NCBI GenBank assembly: GCA_010093605.1
Contig: MU004185.1
Coordinates: 579,334-643,333, forward strand
Source: Lophium mytilinum
Taxonomy: Eukaryota; Ascomycota; Dothideomycetes; Mytilinidiales; Mytilinidiaceae
Reading direction: 5' to 3'
DNA length: 64,000 nt
The position numbers were made by a program, and so were the translations under genes. The notes under the pieces are model-generated. The model saw nothing but the letters and a program-made list of their open reading frames with translations. It ran no database searches and was not told the DNA's origin. Positions 10,226 through 20,939 of this stretch are shown piece by piece; positions within the stretch are counted from its first letter, which is position 1, and every line of letters begins with the position of its first letter.

Positions 10226-11581
10226 CTATTGTTTCAGCGTACTTGGCCGCCATAGTTTCATCTCTTGTATCTCAATAGAGTTCGGAGGTCTGATAGGAAT
10301 CATTCGCAATTCCGTTCCATCGTCTCTGAGGTCTTGCCATGAAGCGTACTTGATCTTCGACGCTATGGACATCCTACGAGCATAGTCGGTGATATTCCAA
10401 ACATCCTTGGATCTAGCCATGTCGAATATGTCTATTGCGCCAGCTTTCAAACTAGCAAGTACAGCCTGCTATGCGATTAGTATTCAATCATGACCGAGTA
10501 TGGAAGTATAGCCTTGCCTGAAGGGATCTATATATTGTCTCAAGTGCGAGTAATGCAGCAGTCGCTGCATTGCTTCGTTCACCAAGCTCTTTCTTCTTCT
10601 TCTTATTCCTAGTACAGCTGTAGGCACTGAGGAGTTGCTTCAACTCCTCCTCTCGAATCTTGATCTGCGCCGTCAACACATCCAATGCTTCTTTCAGTTC
10701 TGCAATCTGGCTCTGCGTCTGCTTGTGCTCCGCTTGGCTGACTTGGCAATTGAGCTGGACCGTCCCAATGATCCCCGCCTTGCACGAGTGCAATGCTTTC
10801 GTGGCATTATCATGTAGATCACTGTTCTCGGCCATAATGGTTTGTGTTTGCGTTTGTACCTCCTGTCTCGTGATGGCGTGTTCCTTGCGGTTGATATAGC
10901 TTTCGTCCGTAATGGCATGTCGCGCTTGTGCTCGAGTGACATGATGGCTATCCTTGATCAGAGCTCGGGTATCTTCAAATTCGCTTTTGCTCCCAAGCTG
11001 TTGTTCTTGTAGCGCCGTGGTAAAGAGATCGCGATCGTTGAGGATGGCATCGAAAATGTGCTTCGCATGGAGGTCGCTCTTCTCGAGAAAGCCTTTGATC
11101 TCCGATTCGAATCCGATCAACTTTTGTCTGGTTGGGGTTAGAGAATAGTCAAAGATGCAAGCAAGGAAGCTTACCGCAGTTGATCAACACAATGAAAACT
11201 CAGCTGATCCCGAAGAAAAGCAAGCCTGTGTTCCAGGTCCAATACCTTCTCTTTGCTCCATACACTCCTAATTCCTTTTCTCAAACTCTTCCATTTCGTC
11301 TTTCCGGCCTGAACTTTCAATGTTTCCAAGACACCAAGCAGTTCAGACGACGTCGTAGCCACTGCAGTACACAGGTCGATGAGAGAAGCATCGCCTGCAG
11401 ATGTAGCCGAAGCTTCGACCTCATCTTTTAGAAGAATGAGGTGGTTGGTAACGAGCTCGATGTCGGCATTTGTATCAAGTATGCCGGTTCGCGACCGATA
11501 TATTTCGGCAGTTTTAGATAGGCATATACCACTGAAACTGACAAGTTGGACGATACTTGAGACCGCGGCCACGGCCTCCAT
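10226..11581 (-). CDS. PigL_N / fungal STAND N-terminal-like domain protein
   Basis: Exons 11581-11175, 11127-10518 and 10468-10226 give 419 aa. The start was placed at MEAVAAVSSIVQLVSFSGIC, because this family begins with such a hydrophobic helix followed by SKTAEIYRSRTG. An upstream in-frame ATG at 11716 would only add a low-complexity leader. Intron 2 (10517-10469) uses a GC donor (CAG|GCAAGG), which keeps the frame and joins to QAVLASLKAGAIDIF. Residues about 1-130 resemble the helical N-terminal domain found on fungal STAND/NLR-like proteins and annotated as PigL_N. Residues about 140-340 are charged and coiled-coil-like. No NACHT or NB-ARC P-loop and no repeat domain is present. In NLRs this type of domain acts in signalling or cell death. 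A role for this stand-alone form is inference. Confidence 0.72.
10469..10517 (-). other. GC-AG intron in the PigL_N-like gene
   Basis: Read on the minus strand, the exon ends CTTCAG and the intron starts GCAAGG. It contains a TACTAAT branch-like site and ends CATAG. It is 49 bp, like neighbouring introns. No GT donor nearby keeps the frame. GC donors need strong flanking consensus, which CAG|GCAAG provides. Confidence 0.65.
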
Positions 11582-14500
11582 GCCGGGCAAGTCGATGAGG
11601 AAAGCCGAGTGATCGACTCCAACCTTGGGAGCGAGCAGAGTCGATCGAGGATTTGCTGTAGCTTCGTTGCTCGCACGTGTGCCAAGGCCTGACAATGCAC
11701 TGCCACGCACATACACAGCCCTTTCTTGCGTCCTGTGCTTAGCATATCTTGTAATCGATGTGTAAGAAAGGGTTCCTAGCCCTGCAAATGTTATTTGGGC
11801 CAGTCAGACCTCTTTCGCAGCTTGCAGTCCCGAAAGGTACCCTCGCATCCGATACAGCCCGTGGGCAGACTGGCGATCCCGCCGCCATCCTTTAATGCTC
11901 TGAACCTCAACCACCTCGCACAGGATGCGAGAAGAGCCTGCGCTATTCATCTTTGCACCGCTTCCTTTTATCAGACTTCCACAGAACGAGGTAGGCGAAA
12001 CCAGTGGTGTCACTGCTAGGACTAGAATCAGAGCTTCTCTACCCTCGATTGCATAACACTTTGATAAAAGGTACTAGAACTTCGAAAGAGGGCCTTCTTT
12101 GACGGTTCGGCAGATTTTCCACTGAAAGCAACGCAACTTGATGGTTCTAGTGTTTCTGCCTTGTTGCTTTACTAAGACGACTGGCTTCGCCTACCTACTG
12201 TGCCTTGTTTCTACTCTGCATGCGCCCATCCAACCCTGTCTGCCTCGTGATATCCAAAGCCCATCACCAGAAGCCTATATTGAGACTCATTAGTGCCTAT
12301 CGCTTTTCTATAACCTCGATTTATGCCTCGCCAATGTCCAAAATTTGTCGGGAAAAGACCGCGCTTTTGGCGCATCAATCACAGCCAGTAACGACCAAGC
12401 CGCGTGCCATTCGTTCCACAAAGGTACGAAGTACTCCGAACTTCTCGCGTCGTCATGATAGCCTCCATATCCATGCGCTCGTCTAAACCTGCTAAAACAT
12501 GCGCGGCAGATTTCGGAATATGCACGCACTGGCACCGTCTTCGACGCCTGATTGCCTGGCGTAGTTGCCTTCTTGCCTTCTCAAAATCGATGCGTTGTCA
12601 ACCACACTAAATCATAATTGTACTCAACAACTCTCATTCATGCTCCACACCACGAGGCAAGCTGTTAAACGTAAGAAGTGAGGCGGCTACAGTGCCGCCG
12701 TGGCGCGACGCACTGCAGCGTGGGGTAGGCATGCGATGCGGTGTCTAGGAAAGGACTTGCGGAGCTGCGTGCCACCCTTCGCAGTTAGAAACGCGGGGCT
12801 TGCGTAGTGGCACGCAGAAGCAACGGCGAGAAAGCGCGCGTGATGATTCGCAGATGCAGAGACGCAGAGAAGGACAGAAGGAGAGATGGAATGCGGTGGG
12901 GTGAAGTGAGTGAGTAACGGTGGTCCTTGCTTGAATGAGGCTTCGGACGGCGTTAAACCTACGGCTTGCGTCTGCGTCCGTAGCACGGAGCACCACCAAC
13001 AAGGCATACAGTTTAGGTTGTCAGATTTCCAACACGCCGTTCGCGCACGAATGATGATGCGGGTGGAAAGTATATGCTGAAGAAGAAGGTCGGAAGAGGG
13101 TGAAGGGCTGGTGATGCGTGGTCATCCGCTAGGTTCCATGCCCTGTGCTCTTTCTTCTAGAACGGCGGAGGACATGGGACAAGGGCCTGAAACATGAATC
13201 CTTCCCGAGGCCTGAGCGCAGGCGGGTTTCTGATGGCTGGGAATCCGCTCAAGCTTTGGCGAGGCGGCGGCCTGTGAGTTGCGCTTGTTGTGACGACATG
13301 GTGTGGCTTTAGAAGTGGGTATGGGGAGGGAGGGTCTTACCTATCTTTGCCTAGAAAGAGGCAGCGGGTCCTTGGTAATGGTGCCATATGGAAGATAGCT
13401 TTTGATATACTCTGTCCAGTTTAGTAGGAGTATGAACTTACTCGAATGCTGCTTTCACCTCTCGTGAGAGCATCACAAGGCGGAACCCCAGAATCGAGCC
13501 AATCACACGACGCGAATAGTACATACGAAGATGCCCTTCGATCGCGGCCTCGTATCCCCAGTCCATCTCCTCCATGATCACCACCTTGCCAAGCTCAGCC
13601 ACCTGTGCTTACCTGCAGCTCCCCGTCCCACTCCGGTGCCACACGCACCACCACATCAATTCCCTCAAGCCCCGACGCCGTGCCTTAACTTCTGCATTGA
13701 CGATCCCTCAAAGGCGCATTCGCAACGCCGGGGCGCTTTCGGCTAAGAGCACGACTCTGCGTCTCGAGCATTTGTGACCTGTCCTATCGCGCAACCCTGG
13801 AAGAAGGCGATGCCCCAGTCCTGGGCGCATATGCGTGCATGCATGTATCAGCCGCACGGATGCCTAGCAGAGGGCGTCTGCGTCTTGGGTCTACCGGCGC
13901 GGGGGACGTACGATGCCAAGCCAGAAAAGATCAGACGTGCAGGTGGCTGGGGTTACAGCCTCAGGCACGCGTGCGTCGTGTGGGATGGGATGCGCGGCTA
14001 ACACATGGATTGACGTTGACTGAGCAGGAGATGAGACGGGCATATGCGTGGTTGCGTGGCAGGAGGGCGTGAGGGCGGAGGGGGAGAGGTGCACGATGGT
14101 TGGATAGGCGGGAACGGGGTTAGAAGAGGCGTGCAAGGGATAGTGATTAGGAGGCAGAAAGCACTGAGGCCAGCGTGGTGCGTGTGTGTTGAGATAGAGA
14201 AATGTGGTGGATAAGCTGCGCGAGAAAGGGGGAAACCCACCCATCTGATTGAGGCCCAGCAGAACCAACATGGTGGAACACATCAAATAGCCCCAGTCTG
14301 ACAGGCTGTTGCGCATCGAAATAAGTGTCGCTTTTGTGGCACGGGCCCGAACACCAACACCAACGCCGCAGATGAAGCAATTAATACTTTGTCATTTGGC
14401 CCACAGCCTCAAGAACAGCCTCCAGCCTATCTAGATACTCAGAAATGAGTTGAAATGGTTGAGGTTTGGTGGTGCAGGAGCATGTGGGAGTCTTATTGTT

Positions 14501-15861
14501 TGTTGTAATCGCCCAAGTGCACGGGCTTAGCCCTTGCCACAAAAGCGACACTTATTTCGATGCGCAACAGACAGGGCGCGCTCATCCCACCAGGCCGTCG
14601 TCATCGTCGATTAGGTGGGGCGAAGCATCGCCAACGGTGCACGGATGGTGAATGGAAGCTGCAGGCGAAGGCGCTAAAAGCTTCTGTGATCGTTCTCTGC
14701 AAAACGGGGCGTAAAGGAGGCTAAACCCACCCTAGTCTGGCACGAGCCTCCGCTAACCCATCTCTCTGCCGGTTCGGCTCCACTCGCGGTCGGGATCCCG
14801 GGCGGCTTTCGCTCTAGTTTTACCTGACAGCCGTCTCCACCACACAAGCTCTTCCTCCGCGTCCTGCAACCCTGGCGAAGGATTGCCGAGATGGTCAAAG
14901 GCTTTATTCGCAACCTCGGACGCGCCGCTGATCCCCCCGGCGCCCATCCTCTGCAGTTCCACATCAGGAAACCCGGAGGACAGGCACAAAGCTTCGTAGC
15001 GAGTCTGCATCCATCGTGCTTCCGCTGGGATCCAGGATGATGGTACCTTGAACCATACGTCCTGGCCTCCACACACGCCTGCAGGCGGTGCTGCCGTCGG
15101 TACTGGCTGAACGTGGGGGACAGTCGACCAGGTGACTGGTGCCGTGCACCTTGCTTCGGCCGAAGATTGAGTCAGTCACGTCTTTGTGACGGCTGCATCG
15201 TTGGGGGCCTAAGATAGTGGGGGAGACTTTGTTGTTTGGGTTCGCTGCAGGTGTAGGGAGGCCGTGTAGTTGAGCACCGGAGTGTGGGTCCCGTTTAGGG
15301 TTCGCATTGGGGCTGAGGATGCAGCCTTGATGTCTACCTAGGTACGGTCGAGGTGTGGCAGATTAGTGATATTGGCGAGTGCGTCGTGGTGGCTGGGGGA
15401 GATGGGGCTGTGCTGATATCGCAGGACAACTTGAGGTCGGAACCTGGAAACTGATGGCTGGTTAGGAGGCTACAGTATCTGCGCAGGTGTTTTTGGAGCA
15501 TATTCTTGGAAAACTGGATAGGAGCTAGTTCTAATCATGCTATCAGGCTGCAGGAGAGAGTATGAGTTACGTTGGAAGCAATGTGATTTCATTTTGGTAG
15601 TGCGGAATAGCAGGATACTCCGAAATAGTCCAGTTATGATAATAGAGGTCCCAAAAATGCGTACATAGGGGAAAGTCTTTTTTAGTTTTGAACTTTCGTG
15701 AACCCAGAAGACAAAGGAGATGTACAGTGACGGCGAGTCGAGCAGCTGAAACTTCGCGCAGACGCCAGTGAGAGGGTATCAAAAAATCGTATCCGTAGCC
15801 GTTATGTCGTAACTCCACCAGTTTTACCCAAAGAGACCAATTCGATTTGTTATTGAATTCT
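11582..15861. other. Gene-poor 4.3-kb region
   Basis: No protein gene, tRNA or rRNA is recognised. Short frames are scattered on both strands, with mixed composition and no domain features. It contains the MITE-like inverted repeat at 14306-14570 and the palindrome TACCTAGGTA at 15335-15344. The last few hundred bases are the 3' flank of the C2H2 gene. A long non-coding RNA cannot be excluded. Confidence 0.5.
14306..14570. mobile_element. MITE-like element with 36-bp perfect terminal inverted repeats
   Basis: The left arm is 14306-14341, beginning CTGTTGCGCATCG. The right arm is 14535-14570, ending CGATGCGCAACAG. They are perfect reverse complements over 36 bp. The 193-bp centre encodes nothing recognisable. 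The pentamer ACAGG flanks both sides in direct orientation (14301-14305 and 14571-14575), as a target-site duplication would. Family is not identified. A 5-bp duplication with these ends does not match the commonest fungal superfamilies I know. A simple foldback or hairpin transcript is the alternative. Perfect arms suggest a recent origin. Confidence 0.65.
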
Positions 15862-17496
15862 TCATGCCTCATCCTCGCCATCGTGTTGAGCGTCTTCGTC
15901 TTCGTCGTCATCTTCATCAGCTCCGCGCTTGGGCTTCCCATCGCCTAGCTTCCATCCTCCATTCCGGTCAACCTCAATGAGGCCCTCGACAATGAGCCAC
16001 TGCTCGAGTTCTTTGTCGTGCTGCCAATCTTTGAAATCTGTCGGCGCCCCACCCGCCTTGCGATCCTTTTCTAGGTGGCGGCCGACGTGTTCCATGCGCT
16101 CTTCCCATCCACCAGATTCAAGGAACTTCCGGTCGCAGAACAAGCATGATGATCGTGGAGGTGGAGACCGTAGATGCGTGTAGCACCGCTTTTGATGTTC
16201 AGGGAGATTGTCTTCAGTGACCGGATACTCGCGTTGGTTGTTTCGGGGGACGGCGTGAACTGGCGCGGCGTGCATCCTTCGCAGATGCTGTGTGAAGAGG
16301 TCTTTGCGATTGAAGTCGTTGTAGTAGACTGTAGAACTGTTGGTGCTATCCACAGTAGTAGGGCAAAGGTCGCAACGCCAAAATCCAAGGCGAATGTGCT
16401 GCGTGCCGACGTGTCGCTTCCACTCATTCTTGGACGCGAAGGTAGAGGAACAGGAGTATGGTGCCAGCGGGCAGGGAAAGGGTCGAACAGCGCTGTTGTT
16501 TCCGCTGTTGCTTGACGCGTTGGCATTGGCGCTGGTTGGCGAAGAGATGGAAGAACGACCCTTCTTGACGACACGTGCGTTGGAGACGCCGGGCGGTGTG
16601 GATACTACTCGTATGCCGACGCTACGTTTGTGAGTGTGCTTTGTGCTCGAGCCGCTGCTTGACTGCGAAGTGCGACGCCTGCGCCTCTTTGAGGTCGGTG
16701 ACGAAACAGTGGGCTTGTACTCGGAGTCGGACCCATCCTCATCACGAGTGGCGGGTTGAACCGATTCGGCATCTCTCATGGACTCTCCCAGTCCAGAGTC
16801 ATCACAGTGGTCGACGTCCATCTTGTGGCCCATTGTCTCCTGCTCGTATGCGAACTCGATCTTCAAATCTGACTCCTCGACAGACTGCTCCGGTTCTTCG
16901 TCGGGGGCGTATTGGATCTCTCGAAGGGCAATGCCTGAACCGCCTCCCATAGGTAGGTCCGCAAAGGACGCATTGGCATTCTGCTGCTCTGGGTACGACA
17001 TGCCGTGGGCTGGGTAGCCCACCTGGCCTGACATGGAGTACCGGGCGAATATGTTCGACGGCTGCAATTCGTCCCGCGGACTGACACTCCAACTGCCGCT
17101 TGAAGCGGAAAAGATGGTGTCATCTGGAGAGCATTGTCGGCGGTGCTCCTCTGGAGTAGGCCACGGCGACTGTGGCTCTAAGGATCTATTGTGCTCGAGG
17201 TATTGGTTGTGCATTGAGCCTCCACAATGTTTGCTGAGGTCTGTGTGGAGATATTCGGGAGCAAAAGGCAACGTTCCATTGAAATAGCGCTGCATGTTCG
17301 ACATGTCCTGCGTGTTCTGTTCGTCGAGTGGAAGTTGTGTTCCAAAGACATTGACCAGTTTGGCCCCGAATTGGCGAGAGTAATCCATGTTGTTGGGCTC
17401 GTTCGTATAAGATGTCCACGAGCAGTCAGAATTCAAAGGACCGTCTTCTGCGACTTGGATCTGTGGGAGGTCGTTGAAAAGGAAGTGTGCCTCCAT
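15862..17496 (-). CDS. C2H2 zinc-finger protein, probable transcription factor
   Basis: Single exon, 544 aa. The N-terminal ~260 residues are disordered, acidic and Ser/Gln-rich, plausibly an activation region. A basic cluster (KRRRRR, 270-275) is a likely nuclear signal. Zinc-binding pairs are C342/C349 with H362/H367 (SKNEWKRHVGTQH), C375/C378 with H404/H409 (RKDLFTQHLRRMH), and C451/C454 with H470/H474 (CLFC...MEHVGRH). The order 'KxxWKRH - WxC - R+DxFxxHL - CxFC - HVxxH' is shared with the 1345-aa and 931-aa genes downstream, so these are members of one fungal family. The tail is very acidic (DEDDDEDED-like). Target genes are unknown. The gene starts at the first ATG after an in-frame stop-rich leader. 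Confidence 0.87.
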   Translation of the reverse strand: MEAHFLFNDLPQIQVAEDGPLNSDCSWTSYTNEPNNMDYSRQFGAKLVNVFGTQLPLDEQNTQDMSNMQRYFNGTLPFAPEYLHTDLSKHCGGSMHNQYLEHNRSLEPQSPWPTPEEHRRQCSPDDTIFSASSGSWSVSPRDELQPSNIFARYSMSGQVGYPAHGMSYPEQQNANASFADLPMGGGSGIALREIQYAPDEEPEQSVEESDLKIEFAYEQETMGHKMDVDHCDDSGLGESMRDAESVQPATRDEDGSDSEYKPTVSSPTSKRRRRRTSQSSSGSSTKHTHKRSVGIRVVSTPPGVSNARVVKKGRSSISSPTSANANASSNSGNNSAVRPFPCPLAPYSCSSTFASKNEWKRHVGTQHIRLGFWRCDLCPTTVDSTNSSTVYYNDFNRKDLFTQHLRRMHAAPVHAVPRNNQREYPVTEDNLPEHQKRCYTHLRSPPPRSSCLFCDRKFLESGGWEERMEHVGRHLEKDRKAGGAPTDFKDWQHDKELEQWLIVEGLIEVDRNGGWKLGDGKPKRGADEDDDEDEDAQHDGEDEA

Positions 17497-19560
17497 TTTA
17501 TGTTCTAAGTCTGAAATTACACGGCGCTAAAAGAGTAAAGATCACGTAGTGCTGATGGTGGATCTCAACCCGGAAGCGTGAGACCGACTAGGCAGGTCCT
17601 GGGAGCAGAAGTAGACGATGGGGTAGACCAGGAGTGGAGGTCTTTGCTTGGCATGAGTGATGGATGATCATGTAATTTGCTTGAAGTAACGTACAGTAGC
17701 TGCGGGACTAGAGAGAGAGTGCAAGCAGCCAGGATTTAAACAATTACGAGTAGGGTGTAGATAGGGACGCGAAATAGTGATAACGAGTCTGATAGCAGTG
17801 AGTGAAACGGGTAGGGGGCGAAGCAGTGACGCGAAGGCTGCTTGTTGGGCGAACCCGCTGAAATTCTATGGCGAACTGCACCGCCTTCGAGCTTGCTGGT
17901 AGTGTGCATCGCGGGCAGGTCGCGTTAGTTAGAGCATTTATGGTGCTTCAACCATTCACCTGAGAGCAGAGCCGCACTAGGCCGCAAACGCAACGCTACT
18001 TCAGACCCAAGAAACTACCCGGCCCCTGCATGCTTCTCACCGGTGAAGGCACAAGCGCCTCGACACTCACAGACGGGGGCACAGGGGGTCTGCGCCAAAT
18101 GCAAGCCACTCGCGGCGGAGGGGTATGGTCATGGGGAGAGGTACCACGCAGTCCCTGGCAGGGTCGGCAAAAAGAAAGAAACACGCCAGGCCGAGCAGAT
18201 CATTACCATGATGCGGATGGGCCCAGAGCTGCGAGCCGACTCTGGGGTCAGGGCCGTTCTGTGGTTCGCATCTGGGACGTCGATGCTGGATGCGCGGGCT
18301 GGACGCTTGTCGTCCCCTCTCCCCCGCCGCCACTGACATATCTGGGCCTTTGGGGGCTAAAAGCATGGAGAGGCGATCGTGATACGTGAAGAAGAGGTGG
18401 GACTCACAGTTGACCAGATAGACCCATCAATCTCCGCGCATGAGGGCATCTATATTTACGCAGTGGTGGGAGTGGGCTGAAGGAGACGGTCCCGAAGCCG
18501 CGATGCAGAGCGGAAGGGTTGCCCAGAAACGCGCCACCATGGATGCCCGATTTGAACGAATACTATGTCAAGCTACGGATTTAGGAGCTGAAGGAGACCG
18601 AGGAGGGTTGATTGCGCCCTTCATTGGAGGAGAAGGGGTCCGCTGCAGGAAGACTTGGCAAGGAAGGCGAACATACGCCCAATTCAGGCGACGACTTGAC
18701 GAGGCCTGGATGGCTCGTCCCTGTTGGCTGGATGATCGGGGGTTGAAGCTGGCCCAACGACCCCAAGAGGGCGTTTTCTGCACGGCGGCCTGGCCGCAAG
18801 CCAGAAGGGAGAACGCGGGAGTGCAGAGAGGTTGAATCGGCACGTCGACGAGCCGTGGGCGTAGCAGACGACGTGAGACATTGCGGAGAGCGCCAGAAGA
18901 CGCCTTGTAACACGCCCGGCGCGTGCGGCCACGCTCATTCACGCCGTGACGCCTGATGAGGCCATCGACGGCGTTCCACTGGCAGTCGTCGCGATGCTGC
19001 TGGGCTAGTCGGCGTCGAGTTGGGGGCGGTGCTTCGATGCTGTGCCGCACAATGAGCCCGTATTGGATGGCGTCAAAGCCACCCGGCATCAACACCACGG
19101 GGCGCTACGGCCCCTGCAGCCGAAAGCCGTGAGGAGTGCAGCGGGCGTCCACAGCCAGAGCGCGGCTATAAAACACGTCTTCGTTTGCGTGCGGCTCTCC
19201 GGCAGGAATGCTGATGCTCGCCCCGAGCTGGCGGCCACACTCCCAGCACGCTCACCCACATCCTTGATCACGGAACAGCCATCGCGAGCGAGCCACAGCC
19301 CTGGATTGCACCGGCCTGTCAAAGATCTGTCATAGTATTTGGCTATCGCGGCCGACGCCTCCTCCAGGCACCTCTGTGGCTGCATTTCCTGACACCCTGA
19401 CATGCTTTGTCCATCGACGTGGGATGAACGCTTGACTACGGCTTGCACGGCCTCTGTTTGTGGCACGTCGCTTGCACTCCGTTCTGGACGTTCCATGTCC
19501 CCGATTCATTGCTGAAGACGTGATGCTGAACCCCCTTCGAGACCCCGCAGCCCTTGCTCC
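17497..19560. other. Intergenic 2.1 kb, 5' region of C2H2 gene
   Basis: Nothing coding is recognised. It is G-rich on the plus strand in parts (17.8-18.5 kb). Overlapping frames at 18.4-19.1 kb look like composition effects. It probably holds the 5' leader and promoter of the C2H2 gene and the 3' flank of EMC3. Confidence 0.45.
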
Positions 19561-20676
19561 CTATACAGCCATTTTCGCTAGGAGCCGGTCCTCGACCCCT
19601 TCTAGGATCCATTGATGCTCAATGACTTCCAGATTCTCTGCTTCACTCAGGAAGAGCTTGTCTGGGTCTTGCTCTGGACCCATCATCCCCGCGCCCGGAT
19701 TGACCTGACCCATCTGTTGCGTGACTTGGCTTGCAGCTACATCGGCAGATCGTCAGCGCTGCCTCACTAGGCGGATCGGTGGCTGCCGCTGCGGCCGGGC
19801 TGGCTTACCGTTATTGCTCCCGAGAATGAAGTTGTATACGGGCTGCAGGCCAAACAGAGTCAGGAAATACCAAGACAAGCTGGACACCCACCGTACGTCC
19901 AGATCACGCGTGCCGACGCCGGACTGCAGCATCGATTTGAACTGTGGCGTCAATGGGAACGGCAGCTTCACTATTGGTTCCCGAATCAGCACGCGTTCAT
20001 GAAGAAGTCATGCCACTCGGCCAGCCGTCTCTTGCCAGCCGTGTCTCGCCAGAACCAGCTCGCATGTAGAATGTTCGCTTCCGCAATGACTAGCTCACAG
20101 GGACGAAAGAATGAACTTAGAGAGTACGTACTTATAACGAATCCCGAGAAGAACGCATTGATCCACCCCATAATCAGCGTCTGCGGCACCATCATGGCCA
20201 TATTCCCCTTCATCATGCCCATCATGCCCTCCATCATGGCTGGGTCCGACATGGGGTTTGGTCTAGGTTTGCCCCTCGAGTCCGGGTCCGCTAGGAATTT
20301 CCCCTCTTGATACGCCGACACCATATAGGCCTTTCTAGCCTGCCAGGACGATGGCGAGAGCACATTGGCGTTTGTGCGGAGGTTGATACCGCGAACGAGG
20401 GAGCGTTGCTGGCGAATTTGCGGGAGGGTTTGCTTCTTCGGCGCAGTTTGGAGAAGGGTCATGAAGTAGTGGCGGAGGAGACCCGTTAAGACCTTTCATG
20501 AATCAGTATATGCGTCTGGACACTATGGCGACGAGCGTACCATAACCACCGTGATGGGCAGTAGTATCCAATAACTGTACAGACATTCAGCGAAATTCCA
20601 TCCAATGCCGCGTTCCGACGTCTACTCACAAAAGCGCAGGATCCCTATGGATCGTCTGCACCACTGGTTGTCCCAT
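19561..20676 (-). CDS. EMC3: ER membrane protein complex subunit 3
   Basis: Exons 20676-20630, 20574-20541, 20492-20132, 19970-19809 and 19736-19561 give 259 aa, the usual EMC3 length. All four introns are GT-AG (55, 48, 161 and 72 bp), and joining them restores continuous family sequence. Membrane helices are YWILLPITVVMVLTGLL near the N-terminus, MVPQTLIMGWINAFFSGFVI, and WYFLTLFGLQPVYNFIL. The conserved block MKLPFPLTPQFKSMLQSGV-GTRDLDVRWVSSLS follows intron 3. The acidic C-terminus includes LSEAENLEVIEHQW. EMC3 is a YidC/Oxa1/Get1-related insertase subunit. It helps insert tail-anchored and multi-pass proteins into the ER. It is divergent from SPC2, another ER membrane factor. Confidence 0.95.
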
Positions 20677-20939
20677 GTTGGATATGTAGAAGCGATGCCG
20701 CTTGCCTCACTCCAATGTCAACGCGAAAGGCAGCTCGAAAGTGATGATGTGTGCGGAGGTTGACAGGTCGAACGGACCCTCTTTCCATCAGCGAGATGCA
20801 TGACAAGGATCAAGCGACTTGCGATTATTTGAGACCACCTTTCACCTCTAACAACGCCCCGTCGAGGAAGCTCTGAGCTTCTCATACAGCAATCACAACT
20901 CACAATTGCATCCCCGGATTCCAGAGTCTCTAGCCCGCA
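20677..20939. promoter_or_regulatory. 263-bp bidirectional promoter, EMC3 / SPC2
   Basis: The two start codons lie head to head with 263 bp between them, so both core promoters must fit in this space or overlap. No TATA box is evident. The arrangement would allow coordinated expression of two ER biogenesis genes. Confidence 0.6.

Noticed and set aside
11096-11116. Sequence resembling a tRNA B box (GATTCGAATCC)
   Set aside because: It lies inside exon 2 of the PigL_N-like gene, with no A box or cloverleaf around it.
11582-11716. Upstream in-frame extension of the PigL_N-like protein
   Set aside because: The added residues look unstructured, and the domain family starts at the internal hydrophobic methionine (11581).
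18440-19098. Frames of 131 and 176 codons on opposite strands
   Set aside because: Mutually overlapping, low-complexity Arg/Ala/Ser content and no domain. Probably a composition effect.
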